Source of the DNA: Nicotiana tabacum
Lineage: Eukaryota; Streptophyta; Magnoliopsida; Solanales; Solanaceae
Length of the DNA stretch: 64,000 nucleotides
Direction of reading: 5' to 3'
Assembly: GCF_000715075.1 (NCBI RefSeq)
Contig: NC_134096.1
Location: 119,038,698 to 119,102,697, forward strand
Notes under the pieces: model-generated
What the model was told of the DNA's origin: nothing
Database searches by the model: none
Seen by the model: the letters and a program-made list of their open reading frames with translations, nothing else
Part shown: positions 63,552 through 64,000 of the stretch, piece after piece
Layout of the letters: each line of letters begins with the position of its first letter
Numbering within the stretch: position 1 is the first letter of the stretch
Program-made: the position numbers and the translations under genes

Positions 63552-64000
63552 ATGGCTCTACCTATCGACCTCGAAGCCGGCCTTCAAGATGAAACCAACA
63601 ACTTGGTGCCCGAGGCCGGAAGGCTACCTGACAACGGCAACGAGGCTCGAATCGAAGAACCCGAAATTCGAGCCGAAGTACCGCTGGATATCAATTCTCA
63701 AATAGTTCTAGAAGCGAATCAGCGTTCTGAACCGGAAAGAAGCGTTCAGAGCGGTGCTCGATCCATAGCCCGAGACACCTACAGCACGGGGGAAATCGGG
63801 GTCAGCTTGCGTATGATTTTCGAAATGTTACAAGCCCAACAAGCAGCGATAGCTCATTTGCAGAGCCGAACTCATATGCAAAGCGGGCCGAACTCCAATC
63901 CGCTTCTTCGAGAAGTCACCCCCAGAACGGAACCCGCTGTAGTGAAATCAAATGAGCAGGAATCGGGGACCGCTCCTGAAATTGCTAAATTTCTCGAGGA
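63552..64000 (+). CDS. Gag N-terminus of the Tat-lineage element, cut by the window end
   Basis: From ATG 63552 the frame is open through 149 codons to the last base (MALPIDLEAGLQDETNN at the start, EQESGTAPEIAKFLE at the end). It is acidic, with a Gln-rich MLQAQQAAIAHLQ helix, as in Gag N-termini of this lineage. It starts 66 bases after the primer-binding site. No stop occurs in the window, so this copy may be less damaged than the others. Confidence 0.72.
   Translation, partial: MALPIDLEAGLQDETNNLVPEAGRLPDNGNEARIEEPEIRAEVPLDINSQIVLEANQRSEPERSVQSGARSIARDTYSTGEIGVSLRMIFEMLQAQQAAIAHLQSRTHMQSGPNSNPLLREVTPRTEPAVVKSNEQESGTAPEIAKFLE

Overview
The window is nuclear DNA of a flowering plant, almost certainly a nightshade (Solanaceae) and most likely Nicotiana or a close relative. 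The evidence is three intron-rich plant genes embedded in dense retrotransposon sequence, TS-type and Solanaceae tRNA-derived SINEs, Stowaway MITEs, and LTR families with ~2.7-3.0 kb LTRs. Nothing looks prokaryotic, and I found no CRISPR array or operon.

Layout. 1-22510 is a nested stack of LTR retrotransposons: a broken Ty1/copia pol is split by a ~21.3 kb Ty3/gypsy insertion (1058-22374, duplication GGGAG), and that element is itself split by a Tekay-type chromovirus (7864-19025, duplication ATCAA). The chromovirus has a recognisable gag-pol, but it carries several stops, two frameshifts and a lost reverse-transcriptase catalytic Asp. The host gypsy element has no gag-pol and looks like a large non-autonomous derivative (LARD-like). 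24241-27758 (minus) is a five-exon glutamate receptor-like channel gene. 29551-34663 (plus) is a nine-exon organellar Era-type GTPase gene. Their shared upstream space holds a SINE and a Stowaway MITE. 35748-45825 (minus) is a second LARD-like element with two LTRs and duplication ATATA. 47018-56169 is a LINE with both ends preserved; it is interrupted by a solo LTR (49587-51460, duplication ATAGT) and by a degenerate TTF-type hAT transposon (54019-56092). 57422-61504 (plus) is a nine-exon NCL-type cation/calcium exchanger gene with four EF-hands and a SINE in intron 4. The right edge (62822-64000) is the 5' LTR, primer-binding site and open gag start of a Tat-lineage gypsy element.

The three genes each give a continuous reading frame once GT-AG introns (one GC-AG) are removed, so they are probably functional: a ligand-gated cation channel, a GTPase for organellar ribosome assembly, and a Ca2+-regulated exchanger. 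They do not form a pathway; the first and third both belong to Ca2+ handling, which may be coincidence.

The most interesting signals are: conserved inverted repeats and splice-like sites shared by the LTRs of the coding element and the non-coding elements; exchange of tandem-motif modules at one position in U3; an exon-pair duplication that doubled the EF-hand regulatory domain of the exchanger; and insertion histories readable from exact target-site duplications. All coordinates, exon joins and motif calls were read by eye. Family names rest on recognised motifs, not on database searches.
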